DNA of 64,000 bases from Hermetia illucens (lineage: Eukaryota > Arthropoda > Insecta > Diptera > Stratiomyidae), in NCBI RefSeq assembly GCF_905115235.1, contig NC_051849.1, forward strand, positions 46,737,017 to 46,801,016. The letters are read 5' to 3'. Below the pieces are notes generated by a model, which saw only the letters and a program-made list of their open reading frames with translations, did not search any database and was not told the origin of the DNA. Shown piece after piece: positions 44,150-56,415 of the stretch; position 1 is the first letter of the stretch; the number at the start of each line of letters is the position of its first letter. The translations under genes and the position numbers were made by a program.

Positions 44150-45560
44150 GCGTTGGCTTCATTCTCGTCTAAAAAGAATCAAACCACTACCAATCCTGAC
44201 AGCTACATAACCATCTACATCTTATCCTCCTCAACCCAAATTTTTGTTCGAACTATCTCTTGTCTCTGCCATGGACGGCATTTATCCAGCGTAGCTAGAG
44301 CGACTGCTAAAAAATATTTATCTGTGAGCTACGTGCCTACTACCTCTTGGCAGAAGGTTAAAATAGTCTTTATACCGAAGTTTAGGAAATATGACTATTT
44401 AAACCCAAAGAATTTCGGACAGATCAGTTTAGTATCATTCTTACTGAAATGTTTAGAGGGATTGTGCGTCACATCCATGGGAAGGCGCTAAGTTAGCATC
44501 TACTAAATGGAAACTAGTGTGCAAAGTCTTCTGAGTCTGGTCTTCATTCTTTGGTTTCAAAGATGGAGGATGCAATTCTGAAAGATGAATACGCGATGGT
44601 AGTGTTCATGGATATTGAAGAGGTCAAGATGAAACAGCCTCTCACACATTATTGGCTGTGCAGATTAACCTTTGCTTCGACTTAGGCTCGCTTATGCATC
44701 CATAGTGTGATAGGTGAAGGTCAGACAAAAGAGTTTACACTGTAAACTGGGAATCATAGGTGCCATCAACACGACATCCAGCGCAGCTCTAGATGCACTT
44801 CTCAATTTGCAGCCCTTAGATATATATATTCAAATCACTGCAATGAGAGTAGCTCATAGGCTGCTTAGCTAGCTATGAGGAAACAACAGACGTGAGGGGC
44901 GCAAAGCATTTGAAGAGATGTTGAGAGAACTGAATACCGTTTTTATAATGCCTTGTGATTCACAGTTATCCTGGAACGGCGAACCAGAAGAATACGTGGC
45001 AGGATATACCTAGGTCTTCTACAGCTCAAATTCAGAACAGAATTCTGGAGAAAAAGTTTACTTTTTGAATAATAATGTGAAGTGGGCTTTTTTCCTGGGA
45101 CAATGTGCAATTGTCCGGTTGTCCGGATAGCTGAGTGGTTAGAGCGCAAGGCTGTCGTACGGAAGGTCGCGGTTCAAATCTCGCTGGTGGCAGTGGGATT
45201 TGTATCGTGATTTGACGTCGGACACCAGTCGACTCAGCTGTGAATGAGTACCTGAGTCAAATCAGGGTAATAATCTCGGGCGAGCGCAATGCTGACCACA
45301 TTGCCTCCTAGTGCATCGTTACGGTCTTGAATGAAGTGCTCTAACACACTTCAAGGCCCTGATCCAACATGGATTGTTGCGCCAACGATTATTATTATTA
45401 TTAATGTGCAATGGTCTTTCAGGTTGAAGTGTAGAAGTGGATCGATCCTAAGGGCAGCAACCTTTGTGATTAATGAGCGATTAGAAGGCAAGTGCATCGC
45501 TGGGGGCGTTGAACAGTCCTTAGAGCGCCCAAAAAATCAGTTAAGGATGTTGAAACAGTA
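44150..45560 (+). mobile_element. LINE family B copy (RT to C-terminus), interrupted by a SINE
   Basis: WQKVKIVFIPKFRKYDYLNP and KNFGQISLVSFLLKCLEG (about 44340-44470) match the RT fingers of the copy at 28830-30706. DALLNLQPLDIYIQITAMRV (about 44790-44850) is the post-RT segment. After the SINE (45112-45402) the frame LKCRSGSILRAATFVINER continues the C-terminal region. There are several frame breaks and a gap over the RT palm. Confidence 0.75.
45112..45402 (+). repeat. Full-length tRNA-derived SINE with 10-bp target duplication
   Basis: The head has an A box TAGCTGAGTGG (45128-45138) and a B box GGTTCAAATCT (45171-45181), giving an internal RNA polymerase III promoter. The body follows, with an (ATT)n tail at 45388-45402. 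AATGTGCAAT flanks both sides (45102-45111 and 45403-45412). It lies inside LINE family B. Related copies are at 12030, 40963 and 52455. Confidence 0.9.
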
Positions 45561-45849
45561 AAGGAAAATGAAATCTGGATGCCTTAACAAAAAAGATTTC
45601 AGCTTACCCCATGTCAGGACTAAAACCAGAAATCGAATTATCAGTAACATCGGCCTTTCCTGTCAGTCCCTAACAAACATACTGCAAAGTTTATCCTTTG
45701 AAAAGTAAAAAAAAACTAGCAGAAATTTTGTATTCATTCTGACTGAGCATAATTCGCTAACTGGAGTGCTGATGTGCTCCAGCGTAACATAATCGAATAT
45801 AGGATATTCAATTAGATGGGAGAGTTGAGTGCTCAGAGACTTTGCCTGT

Positions 45850-46000
45850 CCTTCACCTCATACAAATATGCGCAAACTCGACGGTCCTGTGAGGGACGTT
45901 AACGGTAGACTTCTAATTCACATCGATCACCAGTTGAAGAGGTGGAGGAAGTCATCCCGATCTGATGATGATATAGAAACTCATCATAATATACAGCTGC
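45850..46000 (+). mobile_element. LINE family C fragment (linker before RT)
   Basis: LDGPVRDVNGRLLIHIDHQL followed by KRWRKS matches the linker (IRDxNGRLLTxxDxQLxRWxEHF) found between endonuclease and RT in RTE-like LINEs. Confidence 0.6.
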
Positions 46001-46439
46001 GAGCTGTTCCTTCAAGCAGAAGACTGCTATCAGTGCGCTCAAGCGAAGCCGAAGGTGCCAAGTTGTTCACCGGGAATGTGAAACGATATTATGCGGTCAA
46101 ATTTCCCCATAACTTGTTGAAAGTTGAATTTTGGGTCGAATTTTTGCTGTTTCTGATCCGATAATGTCCATTTTTCCTTTAGAAAACAGGTTCGTTTAAC
46201 TTTTACGAAACTTGTGTTGCCCGAAATATCTATTGATCTGTGTGTATAAATGCTAATCTATCATACAACAAACCTCTAGAAAATTTTCAAATTACCAACG
46301 GCAACTACTATACAATCCCCAGTGCCACCTACCGTCCGGTAGGTACTGCCCTCGAACTACTCCAATCCTACAAAATCATTTAGTACCTCATTGCTCGTAT
46401 TATTGATTGGATCTGTCATCCTTCATCGAAGAGGAAAAA

Positions 46440-46736
46440 ATTTCTGAGTGCTGACTTGACTTTTCTCAGTTCGCATTTCGTGTGCTGTTGCTCGTCTTTT
46501 CTCGTTTCATGGTTTTCGCGTGAGTCGAGTGAGAATTAGCGCAAATGGCTGACAACTCGTCATTTCGTTCAAACGAGTGCGAAATTGAAAATGCGTCGCG
46601 CAAGTTAGTGCTCTGAAAAAAGATGTCGAAGTGTTATATTGTCCCCTGTGAAAACTGAAAAAAGAAATTTCCCGTTCGTTGTGCAAGAGGAGTGCGTGAA
46701 AAGTGCGCGAGTGAAGGCTATTGGAATCTAGTGAAA
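46440..46736 (+). promoter_or_regulatory. Likely promoter and 5' UTR of Rabconnectin-3A
   Basis: This is the stretch before the Rbcn-3A start codon. It is CpG-richer than the surroundings, has TTTCTCAGTTCGC (an initiator-like TCAGT at about 46473) and no in-frame upstream ATG that would extend the protein convincingly. The assignment is from position and composition. Confidence 0.4.
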
Positions 46737-46823
46737 ATGAATCGTCATCAGATACTGAGTGGTGCCTGCAATGCTGGTGATCGATGCTATGCAGTCGGCT
46801 CCGTCGAAGGAATCCCCTTTACC
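46737..46823 (+). CDS. Rbcn-3A: Rabconnectin-3A / DMXL, first coding exon only (29 codons)
   Basis: Rabconnectin-3A is a giant WD40-repeat protein that, with Rbcn-3B, assembles and activates the V-ATPase and so controls endosomal acidification and Notch signalling. The exon encodes MNRHQILSGACNAGDRCYAV then GSVEGIPFT, which matches the DMXL N-terminus (MNxHQVLTGAVNPGDxCxxVGSxGxxxFT). It ends at a good donor, ACC|GTAAGT (46824), in phase 0. The second exon (expected to continue A-Y/A-x-G-C-x-I-V-I-L) was not found to the right edge, so intron 1 is probably longer than 17 kb and holds everything downstream in this window. Confidence 0.85.
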
Positions 46824-48900
46824 GTAAGTTGCTACGGATTCATGACGGGCGCTCTAGCTCCGCGCGACAGGATGTCTGGCTGGCGGATGCCAGACATTGA
46901 TTTTCCATCAGATTATCTGGATCGAACTGCCTTGAAAACCCAAGTACGAGTCAGCTGATGACTTGTTCTTACGCTCCGCAGTCCTCGCCTGTCGCTACAG
47001 TGACGTGCACGGGTAATTGTACCCCGACCTCTGGAGAGGGAGCAGGCGACAGAGTTTGGGGCGACTGCGACTCGGCCGAGTTTAGGGCGTTTCAAAATTG
47101 TGTGCGGATTTCAGATGGAGGACTTATCTTGCTACGATAAGGCGAATGTCTTTCAACGTTGTCTCGCTTATCTCGTGGAAGGTGACTGTCGCTAGTTTAC
47201 CGGGGATCGAGATAAGGGCAGTGAAATGAGGAAGATATGCTAGAGACTCAAGGACTGTATCTGGGTTGTACGAGGACCTGCTGCACCACAGCATCCACGA
47301 GCACCAACCTTTCCACAGTAGCGGCTCAATCGTCTAAGCATTGAGAAACGGCTTGGCGGCCACCCCAACATTAGTTCGGCATTGAGCATTCTCTGATGTA
47401 ATTCCTATTTGCCGTGCTAGTGCCCGTGGTCTCGTCTTGTCAGTGTTGTTTTCTTACGAGCCATGAAATATATCTAATCATTTTTGTTCTACTTGACATA
47501 TAAATGGTGCTACCGGGGACGGGGCCAGCAGGGAGACCTGTGCCCGATGTCGTTAAGCATAGTCAGGCGTAGACACGCGGGAGTTTCGAGTAATGAACAG
47601 AAAATTTGCACTTGAGTCGGAGCCTGAGACAAGCAAATCGCCGAGCGTACTTAATTGTTTTTATTAGTGGTTACATAAAAATTCACAGTTGGACTTGTGT
47701 TTCTCTCTGCGATTGCACACATAACTGTTGCGCTTTTCCTCTCGATTCGGCGTTTGTTGTAATGTTCTTGCTGTAGCGTAACAGGCTTTTAATTACAAAT
47801 CATTCTACCTGTCCAACACAACGCCTGGCGTAATTCACTCGTAGATGTTGAACATTTTCCACCCATTTTAGTGGGATATCCTTGATTGGTTGCCGAGACA
47901 AATGTTTTCTAATCAAAGATATTAAATTGGATGATGTTGAAATATTTAAATTTTCCATTAGTAGTTTACATCCCTTCTAACGCCTTTTTATGGGTAACTC
48001 TCTCGGCACCACGTTTCAATTGCCTTGAGCATCGAAGGTGAAAAAATTGTGTGATTTTTTCTCTTCCTTCTAGCTTACCATTTTCTTGATCCCATTCCTA
48101 CCTATATCCTTTCGGTGCATCGACTACGTCCTTCAGTGCCTTATTACCGAAGTTCTCAAACTACTTGAAGGTATGGCATCTAATCAATCATTTTCGGGAT
48201 TTCTGGCTCACTACTTCCTGGTTGTGTTTTGCTGGGTGCTCACGTAGTTTCCATATGCTGCCAAGATGAATCTGTTGGAGCATTTACGAGTTAACATCAT
48301 CAGGACCTTTCAGTTCATTAAAAATATGCCCGTCCTGTCCTGATACAAGTTACCAGGGTGAGTCATTTCCACTGAAAACCTTGAATGTTCCTTAGTATGT
48401 GTGCAAAGTGTCTAAAGCATGATAACAATTTTTGTATCCGAGGTTGTATCCGCAACTTTATCTAGTTTAATTACATTCTAAGGAAGATAACAGGGCATAT
48501 TTCCTGCCATCTAGGCAATCTGTTTTCACCCTTGGTTGAATTCAGTTCTGAACTTGGTGCATAAACGAATTAAATTCGTAGGCAGGAAAATCAGTGTAAC
48601 TGAAGAAAGATAGGGAACTGAATCTTAAAAGAAGTTGAGGTGATTAAGAGCATAGAAAGATGTTCTATATTTTTGGGTTCTGCTTAGGGAACGCATTGAC
48701 GTTGAGTTTGTGGAACAGCTTATGTCCAGAACTATCTTAAAAGGAAGATGATGGACAGTGAGTTTTTGGGGAAATATTTGCGTTTCCGAAAAGTACCTTA
48801 AGTAGGCCCGGGAACAAACGCGCTGCGGACCTGGCGGTATCACATTACAAGCGTCTATCTCAACACCAGTCGAAGGGAAGTCGAGGTCACGGCACCTTGA
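46824..48900. other. Start of putative Rbcn-3A intron 1, GC-richer then AT-rich
   Basis: The first 400 bp are relatively GC-rich (promoter-proximal). No further Rbcn-3A exon and no transposon protein are visible. Confidence 0.4.
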
Positions 48901-49650
48901 GATGTAATGCATCACAAATCATTAGTCGCCGGATCAATTGCTACAAAACATTTCCGTATTTCATCCGAGATCCAGGTGTTGTAGATGCAGAACTTAGGAA
49001 CTTAATTCCCGAACTGATTAATTGTTTGCCAATGAAAGTAGGAAGCCAAGCGATTCTCTGATTCTTTACTTTCCTTATGGCGAGGATAAAGTTTCTGTTG
49101 GAGCATTCATCAAAGTTACCCAATATGCCAAGTATGAAGGCATGGATGTATAGCAGGTCGCGATGTCAACGCCCACCACATTTGTTGGGGAAGTCTAACA
49201 GAAACAAGCAATTATCAAGCAGAACTTCAGATCCTCAATTTAGTCGTGAAATACTTTTCTTCAATGCGGTTAGACGAGAAGTCGTCGATATCGGGGTGTG
49301 ACCCACTTCAAACAAAATCCATTTCACGGACGACAAGCACATAGACTTGCAATGGACATAGACAGTTGCTATATTTTCAAATCCGCGGAAGTCCAATTGA
49401 GCGAAGGAATAGGAGAACACGGTGGTGGAGTTCGGGTTTAGCAAAACAGAGGAAAATGGCAAGATAATTCTTCAATCGGGACTAGAAGCATAATCTACAC
49501 AACGACATGCTTTGACATCATCTGGTCGCTGTGTAACCCCAGCTTGGCAATTTCCACCAATTAGTGAAGAAACGGGCGAAATGAACCTTGACATCGATCA
49601 ACTTATGCGAATATAGAAAATTGATCAGCGACCAACTATACGCCTAAGAA
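48900..49650 (+). mobile_element. Probable LINE endonuclease fragment, family B-like
   Basis: Across shifting frames the text GRDVNAHHICWGSLTETSN (about 49155-49210), followed by RREVVDIGV (about 49270), resembles the DANAHHxxWGSSxTNxRG and RREVLDxTL blocks of Jockey/I-like endonucleases. Heavily decayed, so the call is tentative. Confidence 0.4.
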
Positions 49651-50750
49651 ACAGTGAAAATCCAAAACGAAGTCCAATTTACATATACGGTTGCCATTGA
49701 ACCCTTAGTGGGTTTCCATACGGAAATGTAGTGTACCCATTGAATTGAACAAGATCCCTATGTTCCTTTACGGCCATGCTAATTATTGTTTTGATCATTC
49801 CCGTCTATAGATAATTTCCTAGCGCTGACAACAGGCAACCGCCTAACGCTGACTGAATCTCTTGACTTCCAATCTGACGTTGTATTTTTCGATTGTGTTG
49901 CCAGGATTACCGCTGAACTCTACTTGGGAGTAATCGATTTCGCACTATTGATGTAGGCGTGAACATCGAAGTCTCATTTTCTTTAAATGGAATCGTCTCT
50001 TTTTCAATAGCTTTCTTCCACTCAAGATTGCCTCCTCAAAAGTCGGATCCTCCATATCCACATTGACTTTTTTTCGCACATATCCATCGAATTTCTATAG
50101 CTTTTTCATATTCAGACAATTTCTATTGTCTTTTCTTCTCCTTGTCTCCTTTCGTAAATAGTTGACCCCTTTTCTTTGTCTCGAGAAGTCTCTTCAATTT
50201 CATATCCCTCGCCACCGTCTACATCACTCCTTCTTGTTGTTGATTTTGTTTTTCAGGTGAAGATACTGAATCTTTACCGGTAGTAGTTTGATAGTTTGAC
50301 TCAACCGTTTGAAACATCACATGAAGTCAAATGTTTATCTCTTGAAAAAGCACTGCATAGAAATTTATTTTCGCACCTATTTGCTGAAATACTTTCCATT
50401 GTTTTGCTTGAGTGGGATTTTCTCAGCTGGATGTAACAAAGCTCTGCCTTCGAAAAGAAACAGGGCACTCGGTAGTGGTAAGCACCGTTCAGGTATTGGT
50501 TAGTATAGGTTTGCTTCTGATATGTATATCAAAACGTAATACTCCTCCGGGTCTCGAATATAACTCTGCTATTATCCTCAACAAAAATGTAACATTTCGT
50601 GGAAACAATTGGCATAGTCCAGAGATTTTTCAAAAACTTTTCCGTCATGTTGGCCAAATAATAAAGTTTTTTGGTTGAAAAATAATCTAAAAAGTCACGT
50701 TTAATCTAACAAAATTGTCTATAGTATTTAGCGCTGTAAAATATCGGTCC
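49651..50750. other. Putative intron, nothing identified
   Basis: No family was recognised. The right end may include the 3' part of the Penelope-like remnant that follows. Confidence 0.35.
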
Positions 50751-52200
50751 CTGATCGGTGTTTAATAGTTTGGCAGGGTCTTTCGGTAGTTATTCTAAAT
50801 TTTCCCAGGTGTTTAGTGTGTTTTTTCTTCGCACGTATTGCAGCAGGTCCAGGTTGCTGATGTTCACGCTGTTCTCTTTGACTATATGGATTGCTACCTG
50901 CTGTTAGATCCATCTCATATGTTCATTGAATCGTTTAGAGACAAGTTGCTTCGTATGCAGTCATTGCATGCATCTTTTTTGCTCAATAATTATCGTGCTA
51001 AGGTCGATTTCTTGCTCGAACCAACAATATTGAACTGCTTCAGGTGTGTATCAAGTCGATAGAACCTGTCAGATATTGGTAAGCTTATCTGTCCCCGTTG
51101 TTAGTTTGATTGTTGTTGAACAATTTGGAGTGCTCATTTGTGTTAGCCAGATATAGATTTCTTTTCATCAATCGTTCGATTTCTTTAGGATTATATCCGT
51201 TTTCGACGTCCTCGGCTGTCAATGTATGCTTGATCAATCTATGATTCAAACAAGTGTAGGCCGTCATATTTTGTGCGTATTTGTGGTTAAATTTTGCTGT
51301 AATCGTTCTTTGGGTATCGATCGATCTCCTATATATTTCTAATCCGAGTTGCACGTCCACATTTGATATTTTGAGATCCAGAAACGGAATGTTTCCGTTA
51401 GATCCTCTTTAGGTGGTGAATGTTAAGTTGGGATGGTCCTTGTTAATAGTGACTAAAATATCCTCAACTTTTCCTTTTTCTACTATCGCAAATATACCTG
51501 AGCCATACCCTCGGTATTGTCCCTTTCTACGTAATATAATTAATAATAGTTTCGGTCGATGCAATAAATAGTTCCGAAAACAGTGGTGATAGAGGGTTAC
51601 CCATTGCGACTCATTTTGGGGTTTTGGAAACGTAAAGTAATTTTCGTTCATATAAACTAAGGTTAGTTTAGAATAAACATTTACTTTCCCTCTCCATTGT
51701 GGCGCGTTGTCCAGTGTGTTGAGTCACAGCCCCAGTTGGTGTTTGTTTGTATTATGGGAGTGTTTGGGAAAAGTGCTTTGACATCAGCACACTAGCATTT
51801 CGTTGTCTTGGATGAGTCCTACCTTTCTTAGTTTTTCAATCAGTTCGGGGGAGTTCCTTAAGGTGTGCTGGCTGTATAGATTTCTATTTTTGGAAGCATT
51901 CGGTGGCCAACAATTTTACTATGTGGTATGTTGGCAAATTCGAATCGGCGATAATCTTTCTTAACTCGTTACGCTCCTTGTGGATCTTCGGTTAACATCT
52001 CATCCGTGGTGAGGATGGGTCCGGTATCCTTAATTTCATGATCTTCTCGACAATGAGTGCTACTTCTTTTAGGTCTTCTGAAACCCATTTGATTTAGTCC
52101 GTTGAGGGGTTGTTTTGTAACTTGAAGAAATTTCGGTTTGATAGTTTCTCCCGCATTGCAGAGTTGTAGTCCTCTTTATCCATAATCACAACATTTTTTT
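50750..52200 (-). mobile_element. Penelope-like element remnant (RT to GIY-YIG)
   Basis: Reading down from about 52190 the frames give VVIMDKEDYNSAMREKL (PLE N-terminal RT boundary, about 52140-52190), KIHKERNELRKIIADSNLPT with YHIVKLLAT (about 51920-51990), the post-palm segment LGLEIYRRSIDTQRTITAKF (about 51290-51350) and NGYNPKEIERLMKRN (about 51160-51210). Nearest the 3' end (about 50780-50950) RFNEHMRW and LNTWENLEYLPKDPAKLLNT match the C-terminal GIY-YIG part of Penelope-like proteins. Broken in many places; old. Confidence 0.75.
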
Positions 52201-52454
52201 TTTATTTTTTGGATTTTTTGTTGACCTGACGTAGAGTATGTTGATCTTCTCAACTCGTTGCGCATACCTGTGGTCTAGTGGTATCGTTGCTCTACTATTT
52301 TATTCCTGCTGGGATATTCACTATAGTTTCTCCCATTGAATTTATTGTAGGCAAGGCGAAAATAAGCCATTGCTGAGGACATTCATTCCTTTTTCCTTGG
52401 ATTGGGCTGATAACTTGTTGACTACATAGGTGATTATCATGGTGCATCCAATAT

Positions 52455-52640
52455 AATAAATCGTTGGCGCGACAATCCAATTGGACCTGGACCTTGAAGA
52501 GTGTTAGAGCATTTCACTCAAGACCGTAACGGTATACTATAGGACTACGGAGCCCTGTAGAGGGCAAAGAGGTCAGCATTTCATTCGCCCGTGATTTGGG
52601 GTCCGACATCCAGTCACGGTCCAAATCCCTCTGAAAACAA
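52455..52640 (-). repeat. Diverged SINE copy
   Basis: The reverse complement shares the tail-side body (AATCGTTGGCGCGACAATCC, GTGTTAGAGCATTTCA, AAGACCGTAACGGTA) with the SINE at 45112-45402. The head is strongly diverged. Confidence 0.65.
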
Positions 52641-54400
52641 TGAGATTGTTCCGCTGCGACAGCCTACAAAATTCAAAGTACAAATGCCAGAATATTCATC
52701 AAAATCGATATCTTCATAGTTTCCGAAACGCGGGGATAATAATGGTATTGTGTGAGGGTACAAAATCCACGAGTTGTTTGCTCACAAATTCTTTCTTTGA
52801 CAAAAAGGGTACGGATTTAAGCCTCAAGCAATGCCTATTATTTACTGTTTGACATTACAAAAATGTCGTAGTGCACAACTCTGTGTAGTCGATGAAAACA
52901 GTGAGAATCCCTTTCTTTTTCGGCTGCAAACTACATAGTTATTTCGGTCTCGACTCATTAACAGCACCTTGTTGACACCTGAAAAGCCCACGCTCGATTC
53001 CGGATGCAACTAAAAAAATCATGTCATGCTGCAAAATTTAATACGAACTCGTTGCAAATTGAGTTTCATTTTCTTAAATTCACTTTCCAAATTTAGAGCG
53101 AATGTTGGTAACAGATGTGGCAAGATAACAGGAAAAAAGAGGACTTGAAGCAAATCAGTAAGAACCCCCCACGATAGTAATTTTGAGAACTTTTTGATCA
53201 AGACAGCGCATGATAAATTTACAACACAACCTGGCTTTGATTTGGGTATGCGTAATATTTATATCTACTTTAGTTGATTGCCAACATTAATGAAAATTGT
53301 ATAACTAGTTCCCATATTTCCATTAATATCAGTTATGATTCGTTCAGTTATTTCTGCTAAAACAATGGGTGACATCTGTCTGTCGTAGGCGGATGGAAGT
53401 TCAACGATTATAAAATGATGTTTTATATCGTTATCATGTATAAACTTATAAAATTACTAAAACAAAAAAGAAGTTGAAATGTGTTTTGGCGTCGAATATC
53501 AAAAGCTATCATTCCATTAGCAAAAAAGACATTTCAGTCTTTCTCAGACCCACTAAGTGCATGCCGTCATTCATTGCATATCTACTTAACACAACTGTAC
53601 AAACAACTATAATTAGAAAGCTGAATGTTGCATCCAAGTGTGCAAATCTTCTCTACTGCAAATAGAATATTAATGAACGCCGAAATGATGAAAATATGAA
53701 AATGCTCCAAAAACTGATGTCCAAAAAATTGTTCCATTTTCTTCTATCATAGATCGATCGCTAGTTTTTTCTCAAACAATATAGATCTCACACACTAGTT
53801 ATCAGCGCTAAATTAAATAATATTTACGTTTGCGACGCCGGACGTCATATTTGAACATTGTATTGTTGATTTCAAGTCCTCGTCGTCGCTAAATCAAAAT
53901 GAGGGAAGACAATTGACGATGAATACTTACGTGAAAAGTATGAAAAGTAAAATAACTGAAAGATAACAGATCCGCCTGTTGTAGATGGTAAAACAATATT
54001 TTCCAGTCATATGTTCATGAATAATGGGGCTTATCTTTTCTTACTTGATATTGCGTCGCGGTTTAGATGTTCGCCCCGATGATAAATGAGGTTGATAATT
54101 TACCTTGTTTGGAAGAATAGAAAATTGGGAATTAATTTCTACACTCGCGAATTTATTAAATCGGGACTTTATTTGAACCTACCTATTTTCTGTTTTGTCC
54201 AATTCCCACCATAATCATATATAGTCTATTTGAACGAAAAAAAGATTTCAGGAAACAGATTTTCAGAAAGTGATTTGTTTTGAGGGTTATTATCTTGTTT
54301 AGATTTAAGTTAATTCTCTCCCTATTTGATCAGCTGTCTTATCGCTAATCGCTATCGGGGAAAACTATGTAACCATGCCAAGGGAGATTATTGAGAATTA
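52641..54400. other. Putative intron, nothing identified
   Basis: AT-rich, no recognisable coding or repeat structure. Confidence 0.4.
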
Positions 54401-54414
54401 AAAATAAGCTGCAG

Positions 54415-54560
54415 TACTTGCGTATAACAAGTCGCAAACCGGAAGCTCGGTACTTCAGGTATAAAAGGTTTTGTGTACTTCTTATGCAAGAATATTTTGG
54501 TGTATGATCATATATGCATTCAATATGTCAGACATTTGAATGTTATGCTGACATTAACCA
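54415..54560 (+). repeat. Dispersed repeat, copy 1 (pair with 57165-57330)
   Basis: The blocks AACAAGT, AAACCGGAAGCT, CTTCA-GTAT-AAAGGTTTTG and TTATG-AA-AATATTT are shared in the same order with 57165-57330. The family is unknown. Confidence 0.55.
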
Positions 54561-54624
54561 TAAAGGATAATAGTTAGGGTGCAGTAAATTAACATGAAAG
54601 ACATAGCTTTGTTAATAATAATTC

Positions 54625-54702
54625 ATCATCATCATCAACGGCGCAACAACCGGTATCCAGTCTAGACCTGCCTTAATAAGGAACTCCAGACATCCCGGTT
54701 AA
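54625..54702 (-). mobile_element. LINE family A 3'-end scrap
   Basis: The sequence from CATCATCATC to ACATCCCGG is the reverse complement of the terminal 70 bp of the copy at 5000-7668, including its TGATGA tail. Confidence 0.8.
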
Positions 54703-55237
54703 TAATAATTGGTTTTCATTAAATCCTCCAATAGCATTGTGATCAGCGAAGCAAACGCAACCAGTAGCCGTTAACCGTGTAACTTAAAAACCAACGAAAA
54801 GTGTCGCTTTAGTTAAGAAAAAAATTCAATTGTGAAATATTACTATCCTTCATAATGTTCTAGAATAGTGTCATAGTTTTCATAAACAGATCTTTGTTTT
54901 CAAGTGCTGTTTTTGTTTTTTATTCGTGTCTTCTTCAGTAGGGAAGCCCAAGTTTCCGGCTGTCGCAGCTTACATTCAAGTCACGCGGTGATATTGTAAA
55001 TGCACTCAGCACAGCTATAAAATGTTAAGTTTCTTATATTCTATATGCAAACAAAGGAAACCACGAAACAACCACATTACTAACTGCAATTGGCTTTTTG
55101 CAATATCGAGAACGTAATTGCAATAAACTGAACGTCTTAAATAACCAGCATATGTTTTTTTAGAGCCAAAATAGATCGGTCGAATGATTTATAAGGTTTT
55201 TTGAAACGCTCATTTATTTATTAAAATTTTTCAAAGT

Positions 55238-55588
55238 TTAAATTCTGACTAAACCGAAAAAAAAGTGAAGGTTTTCACACCCAGATATTTTTTTTATTTT
55301 CGAGGGTACGGTGAAAAGTTTTTGGGCCTGATAAAGAAAAACCTGTTCGCAATGCGAGTCTGAAAGAAAATCCAAATTCAGAAGATGTTTTTCAGGTTTA
55401 TCATGAAGCTGGAGAATAAGGTTGTGCTTCATATGATTGCATGTGGAATTCTTATTATTCACACCAGCAAAAGTTCTATTCAAAGAATATGGTGGAAAGG
55501 AAAGTTGAAGTTTTGGAAGAAAAGCTACATTCGTCGAAGATTTGTTTGTTAATAGTAGAATACAAAAAAAAGCGACAAAAATAAACAT
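55238..55588 (-). CDS. Unassigned small ORF with signal-peptide-like N-terminus (116 aa)
   Basis: From a true ATG at 55588 the frame reads MFIFVAFFCILLLTNKSS, a good secretory signal or anchor, and continues open for 116 codons to LVRI. It has a few cysteines, basic and aromatic residues and no family I recognise. It lies in AT-rich DNA just beyond a Tc1-like remnant and inside the putative Rbcn-3A intron. It may be chance or part of an unrecognised element. Confidence 0.2.
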   Translation of the reverse strand: MFIFVAFFCILLLTNKSSTNVAFLPKLQLSFPPYSLNRTFAGVNNKNSTCNHMKHNLILQLHDKPEKHLLNLDFLSDSHCEQVFLYQAQKLFTVPSKIKKISGCENLHFFFGLVRI

Positions 55589-55649
55589 ATACACAAACAA
55601 TTTGTTAAACGATTTTTTAATGAAAATAGTATCTATTAATGTTAAATTA

Positions 55650-56290
55650 GATGAAATTAATTTTCGCTTTTTTTTATTTTCGGTCTTTAGTATTTCGTAT
55701 GACCGCCTTTCGCCCTAATCACCTCTGCAATTCGTGTGGGTATTTACACTTTTCTACGTTGACAGCACCGCTTACAAAATGCATCCCCACATTATTACTA
55801 CGGGAAAATGTCGTGCAGTTCGAACAACACATTGGGGTTCAAATCTCTTTCCTTGTCTTCTTCACACAGGGGGCAGACTGTCAGATCCCAGCAAATCGAA
55901 TTTTGATTCATCTGAGAACATAACTCGCCTCCAATCGTCCACAGTCCTGTCACGTCGCCAAATTTAGCCTTTTTCGAGCATAGCCTTCATTAAAATCGGG
56001 TTTTTTTCCCCACTTCCATCAATTCAGTACGTAATTGAGAATGCTCTCTCTAATGACCGCCTGGCTCGGGGAGTAATTACCTACTTCCTCCAGCTCCTTT
56101 GTTTTCGTCCCAGACTGCCATCTCTACCATACTTTTTTTTAAAAAAATCTAATACTTGTCTCAGAATAATTGATTTTTCTCCCTATTTCCCTATCACTAT
56201 CACCCCGTTCCCGCAAAATCAGAATACGGGCCTTTTCCTCAACACTTAATTTTTTCCTTCCTGACATTTTTTTCACACAAAATTAGGGGT
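55650..56290 (-). mobile_element. Tc1-like transposon remnant
   Basis: From ATG at about 56269 the minus strand reads LSVEEKARILILRERGDSD then REIGRKINYSE, a Tc1-type helix-turn-helix. Lower down, IRAKGGHTKY (about 55690-55720) is the usual C-terminal motif of these transposases. The middle is shortened and shifted. Terminal repeats were not found. Confidence 0.7.
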
Positions 56291-56415
56291 TTCACTCTTT
56301 CTCCTTCCAAATCTCCAAGCGAAATGTGAATATGACAATCCATATAACACCATTATTTAACTTTAAATTCCAAAACAGACGTCATTAGGTGAGACGAAAG
56401 GTTGGCTAGACATAA

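Noticed and set aside
45112-45190. Functional tRNA gene at the SINE head
   Set aside because: A and B boxes are good, but arms do not form a full cloverleaf and the segment is clearly part of a 290-bp mobile repeat with target duplication.
52262-52300. tRNA-like A box GTGGTCTAGTGGTATCG
   Set aside because: No B box, no T arm and no acceptor pairing downstream; likely chance.
54930-54960. CTTCTTCAG on the plus strand, a possible hammerhead on minus
   Set aside because: After CUGAAGAAG there is no hairpin and the GAAA is replaced by GAAU.
55190-55640. Terminal inverted repeat of the Tc1-like remnant
   Set aside because: I compared the AT-rich ends by eye and found no convincing inverted pair with TA flanks.
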